Assembly: GCA_902778055.1 (NCBI GenBank)
Contig: CACYWL010000010.1
Location: 32,575-96,574 of the forward strand
DNA: 64,000 nucleotides
Reading direction: 5' to 3'
Source: an uncultured Eubacteriales bacterium
GTDB lineage: Bacteria > Bacillota > Clostridia > Christensenellales > Aristaeellaceae
In this document: positions 26,566 to 34,895 of the stretch, piece by piece
How the letters are laid out: each line of letters starts with the position of its first letter
Numbering within the stretch: position 1 is the first letter of the stretch
Program-made: the position numbers and the translations under genes
Notes under the pieces: generated by a model
Told to the model about the DNA's origin: nothing
Databases searched by the model: none
Seen by the model: only the letters and a program-made list of their open reading frames with translations

Positions 26566-26631
26566 GGGCAAGACGAAAGAACCGTCCCCCTGTCTGGGAG
26601 GGCAAGACGAAAGAACCGTCCCCCTGTCTGG
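26566..26631. repeat. Two tandem copies of a 32-nt REP-like repeat
   Basis: Copies at 26566-26597 and 26600-26631 are identical and carry the core AAAGAACCGTCCCCCTGTCT. They lie directly after the clostripain gene. This kind of sequence is often dispersed in Bacillota genomes and may be linked to REP-associated transposases; that link is from memory and not shown here. Confidence 0.85.
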
Positions 26632-26664
26632 CTGTCTGCTGGCTGAGTGAATTCAGGAAAAAGA

Positions 26665-26700
26665 AAACCCCTGAGAACGATGATTCTCAGGGGTTTCTTT
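26665..26700. terminator. Bidirectional terminator between the peptidase and tRNA-Arg genes
   Basis: A perfect 13-bp stem, AAACCCCTGAGAA with its complement, around CGATGA. On the plus strand it ends in TTTCTTTG, on the minus strand in TTTTCTTTTTCC. Confidence 0.85.
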
Positions 26701-26703
26701 GCG

Positions 26704-26777
26704 TACGCCCGGCAGGATTCGAACCTGTGACCTTCAGAGTCGGAGTCTGACACTCTATCCAACTGAGCTACGAGCGC
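26704..26777 (-). tRNA. tRNA-Arg (anticodon CCG)
   Basis: The 74-nt cloverleaf folds from the minus strand: acceptor GCGCTCG with CGGGCGT, D arm GCTC/GAGT, anticodon stem TCAGA/TCTGA around CTCCGAC (anticodon CCG) and the T loop TTCGAAT. It reads the CGG codon, which is common in this GC-rich genome. The 3' CCA is not encoded. The T stem has an A-C pair at its base. Confidence 0.96.
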
Positions 26778-26839
26778 TCAACATGAGATATCCTAGCACA
26801 ACTCTGAACAAAAGTCAAACATTTTGTAAAATGCAGATG

Positions 26840-27619
26840 TCACCGGATGGCTCCGATCAGATCGCGGACGACCTCTCCGGCGATGATGAGACCCATGACG
26901 GAGGGGACGAAGGCCAGGCTGCCGGGGGTGGAACGGCGGCGCGGGGAAACCGGGCCGGGACCCGGTCCGACGGCTCCGGCAGCTTCGTCCTGCGGGCTGA
27001 CGGGCTCCTCCTCTGCGGCTTCCCCCTGCGGGGAAAGGGGTTCTTCCTCGGAATAAACCACCTTGAGGTGATCGATGCCCCGCTTTCGGCATTCCCGGCG
27101 GAGCACCCGGGCGAGGGGATCCATCCGGGTTTCATAAAGATCCCCCACGCGGAAGCGGGTGGGATCCAGCTTGTTGCCCGCGCCCATGGCGCTGATCAGG
27201 CGAACCCCGGTGTCCCGTGCTCGCTGGATCAGCGCCAGCTTGGCGGCCACCGTGTCCACCGCGTCGACGACATAGTCATAGGTTTCAAAGGGAAAGGAAT
27301 TCACATTTTCGGGAAGCACGAAGGTCTCGTGCAGCACGATTTCCGCACCGGGGCTGATGCTGCGGATCCGCTCCGCCATGACCTCCGTTTTCAGGCGGCC
27401 GACGGTATCCACCGTGGCGATGATCTGCCGGTTCAGATTGGAGGGCGCGACGCGGTCCGCGTCCGTCAGCTCCAGGTGTCCGACGCCGCTGCGGGCCAGG
27501 GCCTCGCAGACATAGCCGCCCACGCCGCCCAGCCCGAAGACCGCGACCCGGGCCCGGGCAAGACGGTCCATGGCGTCCTCGCCCAGCAGCAGACGGGAGC
27601 GGGAAAAATAATCCTGCAT
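26840..27619 (-). CDS. tcdA: tRNA threonylcarbamoyladenosine dehydratase
   Basis: A 259-residue E1-like ThiF/HesA/MoeB-family enzyme of the TcdA (YgdL) group, which cyclises t6A-37 in tRNAs using ATP. The N-terminus YFSRSRLLLGEDAMDRLARA leads into the nucleotide site VAVFGLGGVGGYVCEAL, and DADRVAPSNLNRQI, DAVDTVAAKLALI and SAMGAGNKLDPTRF match the family. The usual C-terminal FVPSVMGLIIAGEVVRDL is present. An extra Glu/Pro-rich insertion near residues 195-230 is unusual. AAAGGAG sets ATG 27619. Confidence 0.93.
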   Translation of the reverse strand: MQDYFSRSRLLLGEDAMDRLARARVAVFGLGGVGGYVCEALARSGVGHLELTDADRVAPSNLNRQIIATVDTVGRLKTEVMAERIRSISPGAEIVLHETFVLPENVNSFPFETYDYVVDAVDTVAAKLALIQRARDTGVRLISAMGAGNKLDPTRFRVGDLYETRMDPLARVLRRECRKRGIDHLKVVYSEEEPLSPQGEAAEEEPVSPQDEAAGAVGPGPGPVSPRRRSTPGSLAFVPSVMGLIIAGEVVRDLIGAIR

Positions 27620-27745
27620 GGAGTTTCTCCTTTCCGGGCGAAAGCCCTGAAAACGCGGCGCCGCGGGACAAACAGCGGGAAGACACCGGGCGCGCGGGGA
27701 GGCGGAACAGCACGGAATCCGCGGGCCGACCGCTGAAAAAAAGCA

Positions 27746-27774
27746 TTTTCTTTGCCGCCGGTTTATGGTATGAT
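27746..27774 (+). promoter_or_regulatory. Extended -10 promoter of the acyl-ACP thioesterase gene
   Basis: TATGAT (27769-27774) is preceded by an extended TGG element; the -35 TTTTCT (27746-27751, 17-nt spacer) is poor. Confidence 0.55.
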
Positions 27775-27807
27775 ACAGCGCAATCACCATGACAGGAGGC
27801 GGACAGA

Positions 27808-28545
27808 GTGAGCGAGTTCGAGCGGGAGTTCACCCTGCGGATCAGCGAATGCGACGTGAACAGCCTGTGGAGGCTGGGAGCGATGATGACCGAAATGCAG
27901 GAGACGGCGGGAGACCACAGCGATGCCATCGGATGCGGGCGGGCGGCCCTGATGAAGGAGGGGCTGGCCTGGGTCGTGGCCCGGATGGAGATCCTGATGA
28001 CCCGGTATCCGACCTTCGGAGAAAGAATTACCGTGCGCACCTGGCACCGGCCTACGCGGCACCGTTTCTTTCCCCGCTTTTTCCGGATTACGGACGGGGA
28101 GGGGAAGATCATCGCCCAGGCGAGCAGCCTTTGGCTGCTGATGGACCTCGAAACCAGGCAGAGCGTGGACGCGGGCCGGCTGCCGACGCCCCTGCCGGAC
28201 AACAGCGGCATGCCGGAGGAGATCCCGCTGCCGAAGGGAATCCTCAGCCTGGAGACGCCGGAGACGATGCACGCCTACACGTCCGTGTATACGGATCTGG
28301 ACGGGAACGGGCATGTGAACAACACCCGTTACGTCGACTGGCTGTGCAACGCGCTGGGGACGGAAACCATGACCGCCCATCCGCCGGAAAGGCTGACGAT
28401 CCACTTTGACAGCGAAGTCCGCGCGGAGCAGCCGGTGGACATGCGGCTGAGACAGGATGGCCTGCGGTACCAGATGACGGGAATCCACGACGGGCGGACG
28501 GCCTTTGAAATCAGCGGGACGCTGATGGAAACGCCGAAAACCTGA
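27808..28545 (+). CDS. Acyl-ACP thioesterase
   Basis: A 245-residue double-hotdog protein of the acyl-ACP thioesterase family (PF01643 type), which releases free fatty acids from acyl carrier protein. The first hotdog has ECDVNSLWRLGAMMTEMQETAGDHS and LAWVVARMEI, the second the DLDGNGHVNNTRYVDW motif with the catalytic Asp, Asn and His. The start is GTG 27808, with AGGAGG 8 nt upstream. A terminator follows. Confidence 0.9.
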   Translation: MSEFEREFTLRISECDVNSLWRLGAMMTEMQETAGDHSDAIGCGRAALMKEGLAWVVARMEILMTRYPTFGERITVRTWHRPTRHRFFPRFFRITDGEGKIIAQASSLWLLMDLETRQSVDAGRLPTPLPDNSGMPEEIPLPKGILSLETPETMHAYTSVYTDLDGNGHVNNTRYVDWLCNALGTETMTAHPPERLTIHFDSEVRAEQPVDMRLRQDGLRYQMTGIHDGRTAFEISGTLMETPKT

Positions 28546-28577
28546 GGCGGGCTCACCGGGCCTATTCTATCAGAAGC

Positions 28578-28612
28578 ATCGGGGACGCGCAATGAAGCTT
28601 CCCCGATTTTTC
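28578..28612 (+). terminator. Terminator after the acyl-ACP thioesterase gene
   Basis: ATCGGGGA pairs with TCCCCGAT around a 14-nt loop, followed by five T. Confidence 0.75.
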
Positions 28613-28722
28613 TTGTATCCTGCGTCAGAGTCTGATAAACTGAAAGGACCAGGCCGAAAAGGGCCGGTCCGTGAATCTGAGCGGGTGCTCAGACCAACGA
28701 TCCAGGAAAGGAGCATCTCCGA

Positions 28723-30801
28723 ATGTCCATTTCATCCCATCTGCTTTCCGCTGTTTTCAGCGATGAGACCCCGACCTTCCGCTATCCCTCCGAGCCGGAT
28801 CCGGGCGATTCCGTGATGATCCGCCTTCGGGTGGCGAAGGACAGCGCCCGAAGGGTGGTTCTGCTGCTGGAATCCCTGGAGGTCGGTACGCTGATGGTCC
28901 GGACCCGGTCGGATGATTATTTTGATTACTACGAAGCCGGCATCATGTGCGACGACACCGAGGTCATGTACCGCTTCCTGATCGAGGGCGAGGGCAATCT
29001 TCGCATCGCCTACGACAAGAACGGCTGCCGCTACACCGAGGACGGCAGCATGCCGGAGTACAACAACGCCTACGCCTTCCGCTTCACCCCGGGCTTCCAT
29101 GTGCCGGCCTGGGCCAAGGGCGCCGTGCAGTATCAGATCTTTACCGACCGGTTCTGCAACGGCAATCCGGACAACGATGTGACGGACAACGAATATTACT
29201 ACACCGTGGGGCATTCCAAGCACATCGCGGACTGGGACGCCATGCCGACGGACACGGACATCCGCTGCTTCTACGGCGGGGACCTGCAGGGCATCCTCGA
29301 CAAGCTGGACTATCTGCAGGACCTGGGGATCGAAACCCTGTATCTGAACCCGATCTTTGTTTCCCCCTCCAACCACAAGTACGACACCCAGGACTATGAG
29401 CACATCGACCCGCATTTCGGCGTCATCACAGACGATATCGAGCACGCGATGCAGGCCTGGGAGAAGCACAACGGCTTTGCCCCCCGGTACATCCGCCGGG
29501 TGACCTCCATGGAGAACCTCGAAAAGAGCGACGATCTGTTTGCCCAGCTGTGCAGGGAGCTTCACCGGCGGGGGATGCGGATCATCCTGGACGGCGTGTT
29601 CAACCACTGCGGATCCTTCAACAAATGGATGGACTACGAGGGGATCTATCTGGGCAAGGCCGGGTTCCAACCCGGCGCCTTCCAGAGCGTGCACAGCCCC
29701 TACCGCTCCTATTTCCATTTCTATGACAACGGAAACGGGCGCAGCCCCGCCTATGAGGGCTGGTGGGGATATTCCACGCTGCCGAAGCTGAACTACGAGG
29801 AATCTCCCGCCCTGTGCGAGGAAATCTACCGCATCGCGGAGAAATGGGTGTCCCCGCCCTATTCCATCGACGGATGGCGGCTGGACGTGGCGGCCGATCT
29901 GGGCCACAGCGCGGAATTCAATCACAGCTTCTGGCGGACCTTCCGGCAGCGGGTCAAGGCCGTGAATCCCGATGTGCTGATCATCGCGGAGCACTACGGG
30001 GATCCCTCGCCCTGGCTGCAGGGGGATCAGTGGGACACCGTCATGAACTATGACGCGTTCATGGAGCCGGTGACCTGGTTCCTGACCGGCATGGAGAAGC
30101 ATTCCGACTCCATGCGGGACGACCTGTATCAGGACGGGAACGCGTTCTTCGACATCATGCGGGACAAGATGTCCCGGCTGACCTATCCCTCACTGATGAG
30201 CGCCATGAACGAGCTGAGCAATCACGACCACTCCCGCTTCCTGACCCGGACCAACCGGATGGTGGGCCGCTTCAACACCCGGGGCTCGGAGGCGGCCGGC
30301 CAGGGAATCAACCGGGGCGTCTTCCGGGAGGCGGTGACCATGCAGATGACCTGGCCCGGCGCGCCGACCGTCTACTACGCGGACGAGGCGGGTCAGGTGG
30401 GCTGGACCGATCCCGACGACCGGCGGACGTATCCGTGGGGACATGAGGATCAGTCCCTGATTCAGCTGCACAAAGACCTGATCGGGCTGCGGAAAAAGCT
30501 GCCGGTCCTGGTGGACGGATGTCTGAAGCCCCTGCTGGCGGACTACGGGCGGATCGCCTATGCCCGGTTCAGCGAGACCCAGCGGGTCGTGGTCGCGGTC
30601 AACAATACCAGCGGCTGGACCAGCTTCCGCCTGTTCGTCCGGGATGCGGGAAGCCCGGAGAAGGAGATTTTCATCCGGCGCATCGTGACCGGAGAGGACG
30701 CGCATTCGACGAAGAAGGAGGTCTGCCCGCCCGTGCTGGACGGTTACCTGTCCTTCGATCTTCCGCCGTTCTCCTCCGTGGTATATGCCAATGAAGAATG
30801 A
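28723..30801 (+). CDS. GH13 alpha-amylase (neopullulanase/cyclomaltodextrinase type), cytoplasmic
   Basis: A 692-residue glycoside hydrolase of family 13 with no signal peptide. An N-terminal beta-sandwich (about 1-125) precedes the catalytic barrel. Conserved regions are DGVFNH, GWRLDVAADLG with nucleophile Asp388, IIAEHYGD with acid/base Glu423, and ELSNHDHSR with Asp502. The layout fits neopullulanase- or cyclomaltodextrinase-type enzymes that cleave imported maltodextrins. AAAGGAG precedes ATG 28723. The last 17 nt overlap the P-type ATPase gene. Confidence 0.92.
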   Translation: MSISSHLLSAVFSDETPTFRYPSEPDPGDSVMIRLRVAKDSARRVVLLLESLEVGTLMVRTRSDDYFDYYEAGIMCDDTEVMYRFLIEGEGNLRIAYDKNGCRYTEDGSMPEYNNAYAFRFTPGFHVPAWAKGAVQYQIFTDRFCNGNPDNDVTDNEYYYTVGHSKHIADWDAMPTDTDIRCFYGGDLQGILDKLDYLQDLGIETLYLNPIFVSPSNHKYDTQDYEHIDPHFGVITDDIEHAMQAWEKHNGFAPRYIRRVTSMENLEKSDDLFAQLCRELHRRGMRIILDGVFNHCGSFNKWMDYEGIYLGKAGFQPGAFQSVHSPYRSYFHFYDNGNGRSPAYEGWWGYSTLPKLNYEESPALCEEIYRIAEKWVSPPYSIDGWRLDVAADLGHSAEFNHSFWRTFRQRVKAVNPDVLIIAEHYGDPSPWLQGDQWDTVMNYDAFMEPVTWFLTGMEKHSDSMRDDLYQDGNAFFDIMRDKMSRLTYPSLMSAMNELSNHDHSRFLTRTNRMVGRFNTRGSEAAGQGINRGVFREAVTMQMTWPGAPTVYYADEAGQVGWTDPDDRRTYPWGHEDQSLIQLHKDLIGLRKKLPVLVDGCLKPLLADYGRIAYARFSETQRVVVAVNNTSGWTSFRLFVRDAGSPEKEIFIRRIVTGEDAHSTKKEVCPPVLDGYLSFDLPPFSSVVYANEE

Positions 30802-33151
30802 GCTGAAAATGCCCTCGAGCCTGCCGGAGGGATGGCGGAAAACCCCGGAGGGGGGCCTGACCTCCGCGGAGGCCGCGAAGCGGAAAAGAAACATCGTGCC
30901 CCGGGATGACGGAAAGCCGACGGCCCGGATCATTACGGAAAACGTGTTCACCCTGTTCAACGGGCTGAACCTGCTGCTGGCCGCGGCGCTGATCCTGGTG
31001 GGCAGCTACCGCAACATGCTGTTCCTGGGCGTCGTGATCACGAACACCGGGATCGCGATCATTCAGGAAATCCGGGCCCGGAACACCATCCGGAAGATGA
31101 AGCTGCTGAACGCGCCCCGGGTGCATGTGATCCGGGACGGCCGGGAAATCGAGCTGACGCCGGAGGAAACCGTGGAGGGGGATCTGGCGGTCTTCCGCGG
31201 CGGGGACCAGATCGCGGCGGACTGCATTGCGGTTTCCGGCGCGGGGCGGGCCATGGAAAGCCTGCTGACCGGGGAGAGCAACGACATTCCCAAGCAGGAG
31301 GGCGACTGGCTTTACTCCGGATCCTTCCTGACGGAGGGGCGGGTGACGGGCCAGATGGTCTACGTCGGCGAGGAAAGCTATGTCGGCCGTCTGACCAAGG
31401 AGGCCCAGCAGCAGCGCCGGCCGGAATCCGGCCTGATGCTGGAGATGAGAAGGCTGATCCGCTGGGACAGCATGGCCCTGCTGCCCCTGGGGCTTGCCCT
31501 GTTCCTGAAGCAGACGCTCTGGCAGAAGCTGCCGATGGCCTCCGCGGTGCCCTCCACCGTTGCCGCCATGCTGGGCATGATTCCGGAGGGACTGATGCTG
31601 CTGACCTCCGCGGCCCTGGCGGTCGGAATTGTCCGGCTGGCCCGGAAACAGGTGCTGGTCCAGGAGCTGTACAGCATTGAGAACCTGGCGAGGGTCGATA
31701 CCCTCTGCCTGGACAAGACCGGCACCCTGACCACAGGAAAAATGCGGGTGGAATCGGTGATTCCGCTGGAGGAGAGCGAGGGATACGCGAGGGCGGCGCT
31801 GAGCCGCTTCCTGGGCGCCTTTGACGAAAAGAGCGGCACGCTGAACGCGCTGCGGGCCGCGGTCGCCCCCGGCACGGAGATTCCGCTGGCCGTCCAGCCC
31901 TTCTCCTCGGCGAGAAAGAAGTCCGCCGCGAGCTTTGCCGGCGGAAAGACCCTGATCCTAGGGGCACCGGAATATGTCCTGCAGGAGGATTATCCCGAAG
32001 AGCTGCGGACCCAGGTCAATGCGCTGGCCCGGGAGGGAAAGCGCGTGGTGATTCTGGCGGAGGGAGAGGGCCTCATCGAGGGAGACCGCCTGCCCTCTGT
32101 CCGGCGAAAGCTGGCGCTTTTTGCCCTGTCGGACGAGCTGCGGCCCCATGTGGCGGAAACGACCGCCTACTTCCGGCAGGAAGGGGTGACGCTGAAGGTC
32201 ATTTCCGGAGATAATCCGGAAACCGTTTCCCGGGTTGCTCGGACAGCGGGACTCGTGGGATGGGACGCGTCCGTGGACGCCCGGGAGCTGACGGACGAAA
32301 GCCGGATGCTGGAGGCCTGCGAGAAATACACGGTCTTCGGCCGGGTCACCCCGGAGCAGAAGAAGCTGCTGATCGAAGCCCTGAAAAAGAAGGGCCACAC
32401 CGTCGCCATGACGGGGGACGGCGTGAACGACATCCCGGCCCTGCGGATGGCCGACTGCTCCATTGCCATGGCCGAGGGATCGGACGCGACCCGGCACGCC
32501 GCCCAGCTGACGCTGCTGAACAGCGATTTCGCCTCGGTTCCGGATATCGTGCTGGAGGGACGGCGGGTCATCAACAACATCACCCGATCCGCCTCCTTGT
32601 TCCTGACCAAGACGGTTTTCAGCTTCCTGCTGAGCCTGCTGACCCTCGTTTCCCCGGGAACCTATCCCTTCCAGCCGATCCAGATGAGCCTGGTCAGCGC
32701 CTGCACGGTGGGTATTCCGGGCTTCCTGCTGGCCATGGAGCGGAGCCGGGAACGGATTCGGGGTAAGTTTCTGCGGACCGTGCTGCGGAACGCGCTGCCC
32801 GGCGGAGTGGCCGTGGCGCTGTGCGCGACGCTGGCCATGCTGCTGACCCACGCGGGCTGGACGGCGGAGACCTGCTCCACGCTCGCGACCTGGATCGCGG
32901 CGCTGATCGGAACCGTTGTGCTGGCCAGAGCCTGCTGGCCGCTGAATCCCGCCCGGGGGGCGATCACCATCGGGGCGATGGGACTCTTCGTCCTGTGCGC
33001 GGTGACCTTCGGGCATATCTTCCTGCTGACCCGGCTGAAGGGAACGGAATGGGCCGTGCTGTCCGGACTGGCGGCCCTGGGCATCGGAAGCTACTTCCTG
33101 ACGGACTGGCTGGCCCGAAAAAAAGAGAAGAAAGCAAAGGACGCGGCATAG
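30785..33151 (+). CDS. Cation-transporting P-type ATPase (CtpE-like)
   Basis: A 788-residue P-type ATPase. The actuator loop has SLLTGESNDIP, the phosphorylated residue is Asp310 in CLDKTGTLTTG, and the hinge is TGDGVNDIPALRMAD. The fourth membrane segment reads MIPEGLMLLTSAA, with PEGL in place of the usual PEAL or CPC, as I recall from CtpE-type calcium pumps; heavy-metal ATPases are excluded. About ten membrane segments are seen. Start codons at 30785, 30791 and 30809 are all possible and none has a strong ribosome binding site, so translation may depend on coupling to the overlapping amylase gene. Confidence 0.87.
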   Translation: MPMKNELKMPSSLPEGWRKTPEGGLTSAEAAKRKRNIVPRDDGKPTARIITENVFTLFNGLNLLLAAALILVGSYRNMLFLGVVITNTGIAIIQEIRARNTIRKMKLLNAPRVHVIRDGREIELTPEETVEGDLAVFRGGDQIAADCIAVSGAGRAMESLLTGESNDIPKQEGDWLYSGSFLTEGRVTGQMVYVGEESYVGRLTKEAQQQRRPESGLMLEMRRLIRWDSMALLPLGLALFLKQTLWQKLPMASAVPSTVAAMLGMIPEGLMLLTSAALAVGIVRLARKQVLVQELYSIENLARVDTLCLDKTGTLTTGKMRVESVIPLEESEGYARAALSRFLGAFDEKSGTLNALRAAVAPGTEIPLAVQPFSSARKKSAASFAGGKTLILGAPEYVLQEDYPEELRTQVNALAREGKRVVILAEGEGLIEGDRLPSVRRKLALFALSDELRPHVAETTAYFRQEGVTLKVISGDNPETVSRVARTAGLVGWDASVDARELTDESRMLEACEKYTVFGRVTPEQKKLLIEALKKKGHTVAMTGDGVNDIPALRMADCSIAMAEGSDATRHAAQLTLLNSDFASVPDIVLEGRRVINNITRSASLFLTKTVFSFLLSLLTLVSPGTYPFQPIQMSLVSACTVGIPGFLLAMERSRERIRGKFLRTVLRNALPGGVAVALCATLAMLLTHAGWTAETCSTLATWIAALIGTVVLARACWPLNPARGAITIGAMGLFVLCAVTFGHIFLLTRLKGTEWAVLSGLAALGIGSYFLTDWLARKKEKKAKDAA

Positions 33152-33258
33152 GGACGGCATCCTTGAAGCGGCAGACGTCCGCATTCAAAAAGCTCCAGTA
33201 CAGATGCGGGAGCCTTCAGGAAAGAGAAACCCGCAAGGACGCGGGAACATCAAAAATA

Positions 33259-33292
33259 CCCGCCGGTTCATTTTGAAACCGGCGGGCTTTTT
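33259..33292. terminator. Bidirectional terminator between the ATPase and a convergent gene
   Basis: CCCGCCGGTT and AACCGGCGGG form a 10-bp stem; the plus-strand tail is CTTTTTAC and the minus-strand tail TATTTTTG. Confidence 0.88.
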
Positions 33293-33346
33293 ACGGCTTT
33301 GCAGGAACCCGGGATCGGAACCCCGGGATCCGCGAAGCGGGAAGGA

Positions 33347-34558
33347 TTACTGCTGGGGCTGAGAGGGCGTCAGCAGCGGCGCGATTTCGGGCGCGGCCTG
33401 AATCGCGTTGGACAGCACCTGGATCAGACCGGTCTGCACGTCGGCCATGAAGCCCTGGAAGGCTTCGCCCTGCTGATCCTGCAGATCCTGCAGGCCGATT
33501 TCCGTCTTGCCGTCGATTCCAAAGCGTCCGGTCAGGACACCGCCGGGCACGGTTTCCGCGTTGAGGACTGCCAGATCCACGCCGTTCATCGCGACGGTGA
33601 AGTCCGCGGTCTTCTTCCCATCGGTGACCTTGGAAATGTTGCCCTTGAGGGAAACGGTCAGGCCTTCCTGAGGAACGAATTCCAGCGCCAGCGCCGTCGC
33701 GCCTTCGGCATCGGACTGCAGCTGGAAGGTCAGCTGGTTCAGCACGGCCAGATCCACAACCACTCCGCCGGCCACGCTGCCCATGGTGATATTGACATCC
33801 TGCTCATCCTTGGTCAGCAGGGCGCGGAAGAGGGAATCGCCGGCTTCGTTGCTCAGAAGCGCGGCATCCAGAGCGGGCAGCTCCTCATCGCTCTTGGCTT
33901 CGACACTGGAGATGGCCTGATCAATCTGCTCGGCATTCAGATCCACATTGACTCCGACCTGCTTCAGCTGGGCCAGATAGGAATCGAGCATGCCGGTGGA
34001 CAGAATGGACTTGATGCCGTTCAGGCCGAGAAGAGCGACTTCCTTTGTCGTCATTTCAATGGGCATCTTCACGGTGAAGGCGGCTCCGTACAGCTCCTCG
34101 CTGATGGCCTCGGGAGCGCCCACCTTGCTGAGCACCTGCTCGCCGATGGCGGAGAAATGTTCCTGCAGACCGGCCAGGGCGGAGGCATCCGGCTGAACGG
34201 CGGCAGCGCCGAAGGCGGCCGCGTCGACCTTCAGAATGTAGCTCGGGAAGAGATCACTCAGGACGCTCATGAAGGTATCATCGGACAGCAGGGCAAAGCC
34301 GAGCACCGGATGATCCTTCAGGCTGACGGTGATTTCCCGGTCCACTCCGTCGGAAACGGCCTGAATCGTCAGGGTATTGAGCAGGTCCACGATCGTGGAA
34401 GCGGTCTCATTTCCTCCGGCGAGGGCGGAAACGGTTTCCGAGTTCAGGGTGAGCTTCACATTCGTCGTGGAGCCTTCAGCCGCCGTTTCGGCCACTGCGC
34501 CGAAGGACAGGGACAGCACCAGCATCAGGGCTGTCAGTACGGCCAGGATTTTTTTCAT
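33347..34558 (-). CDS. Exported protein of unknown function, Ala/Leu/Gln-rich
   Basis: A 403-residue protein with a clear signal peptide (MKKILAVLTALMLVLSLSFGAVAE) and no family that I recognise. The mature part alternates beta-like segments (REITVSLKDHPVLGFALLS, NVTISMG-type) with amphipathic helices rich in Ala, Leu and Gln, and ends PLLTPSQPQQ. Nothing suggests an enzyme. AAGGAGG lies 12 nt before the ATG, and a strong promoter stands upstream. It is divergent from the repeat protein of 34896-36107. Confidence 0.75.
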   Translation of the reverse strand: MKKILAVLTALMLVLSLSFGAVAETAAEGSTTNVKLTLNSETVSALAGGNETASTIVDLLNTLTIQAVSDGVDREITVSLKDHPVLGFALLSDDTFMSVLSDLFPSYILKVDAAAFGAAAVQPDASALAGLQEHFSAIGEQVLSKVGAPEAISEELYGAAFTVKMPIEMTTKEVALLGLNGIKSILSTGMLDSYLAQLKQVGVNVDLNAEQIDQAISSVEAKSDEELPALDAALLSNEAGDSLFRALLTKDEQDVNITMGSVAGGVVVDLAVLNQLTFQLQSDAEGATALALEFVPQEGLTVSLKGNISKVTDGKKTADFTVAMNGVDLAVLNAETVPGGVLTGRFGIDGKTEIGLQDLQDQQGEAFQGFMADVQTGLIQVLSNAIQAAPEIAPLLTPSQPQQ

Positions 34559-34604
34559 GATACAAAGACCTCCTTTTTTCCTTTAGCTTAATAAAGCATA
34601 GCTC

Positions 34605-34633
34605 ATTATAGCACCATCCCGTGAAACGCACAA
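34605..34633 (-). promoter_or_regulatory. Promoter of the 33347-34558 gene
   Basis: On the minus strand TTGTGC (34628-34633), 17 nt, then a perfect TATAAT (34605-34610). Confidence 0.75.
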
Positions 34634-34797
34634 CCATCCGGGCAGGTTCTTTTTTGCCATTCCTTGCAATATTCGGCATACGGACTCCTTATTCCTGCTT
34701 TTCGGGCGGGAAAAGGGAGACGGGAGGGGGCGGCGGAAGCTCACCGGAAGCGCTTCCGCCGGGAGGCCCGGGAAGCTTTCCCGGGCACTCCCAGTTA

Positions 34798-34826
34798 TTG
34801 CAAAACCTGCCTCCGTCTGGTATACT
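34798..34826 (+). promoter_or_regulatory. Promoter of the 34896-36107 gene
   Basis: TTGCAA (34798-34803), 17 nt, then TATACT (34821-34826) with an extended TGG element. Confidence 0.75.
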
Positions 34827-34895
34827 TTCTTCCGAAAAAGAAAAAGAAACGGCCCGGGTGCGGGATCCGCGCAAGAGACGGAGAGTTGAATCGGG

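Larger units (their letters stand above)
34559..34895. other. Divergent intergenic region with tandem hairpins
   Basis: This 337-nt gap holds the promoters of both flanking secreted-protein genes. Between them are two GC inverted repeats: GGCGGAAGC with GCTTCCGCC (about 34731-34760, containing the palindrome GGAAGCGCTTCC) and CCCGGGAA with TTCCCGGG (34768-34786). No reading frame in it looks coding. Confidence 0.6.
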
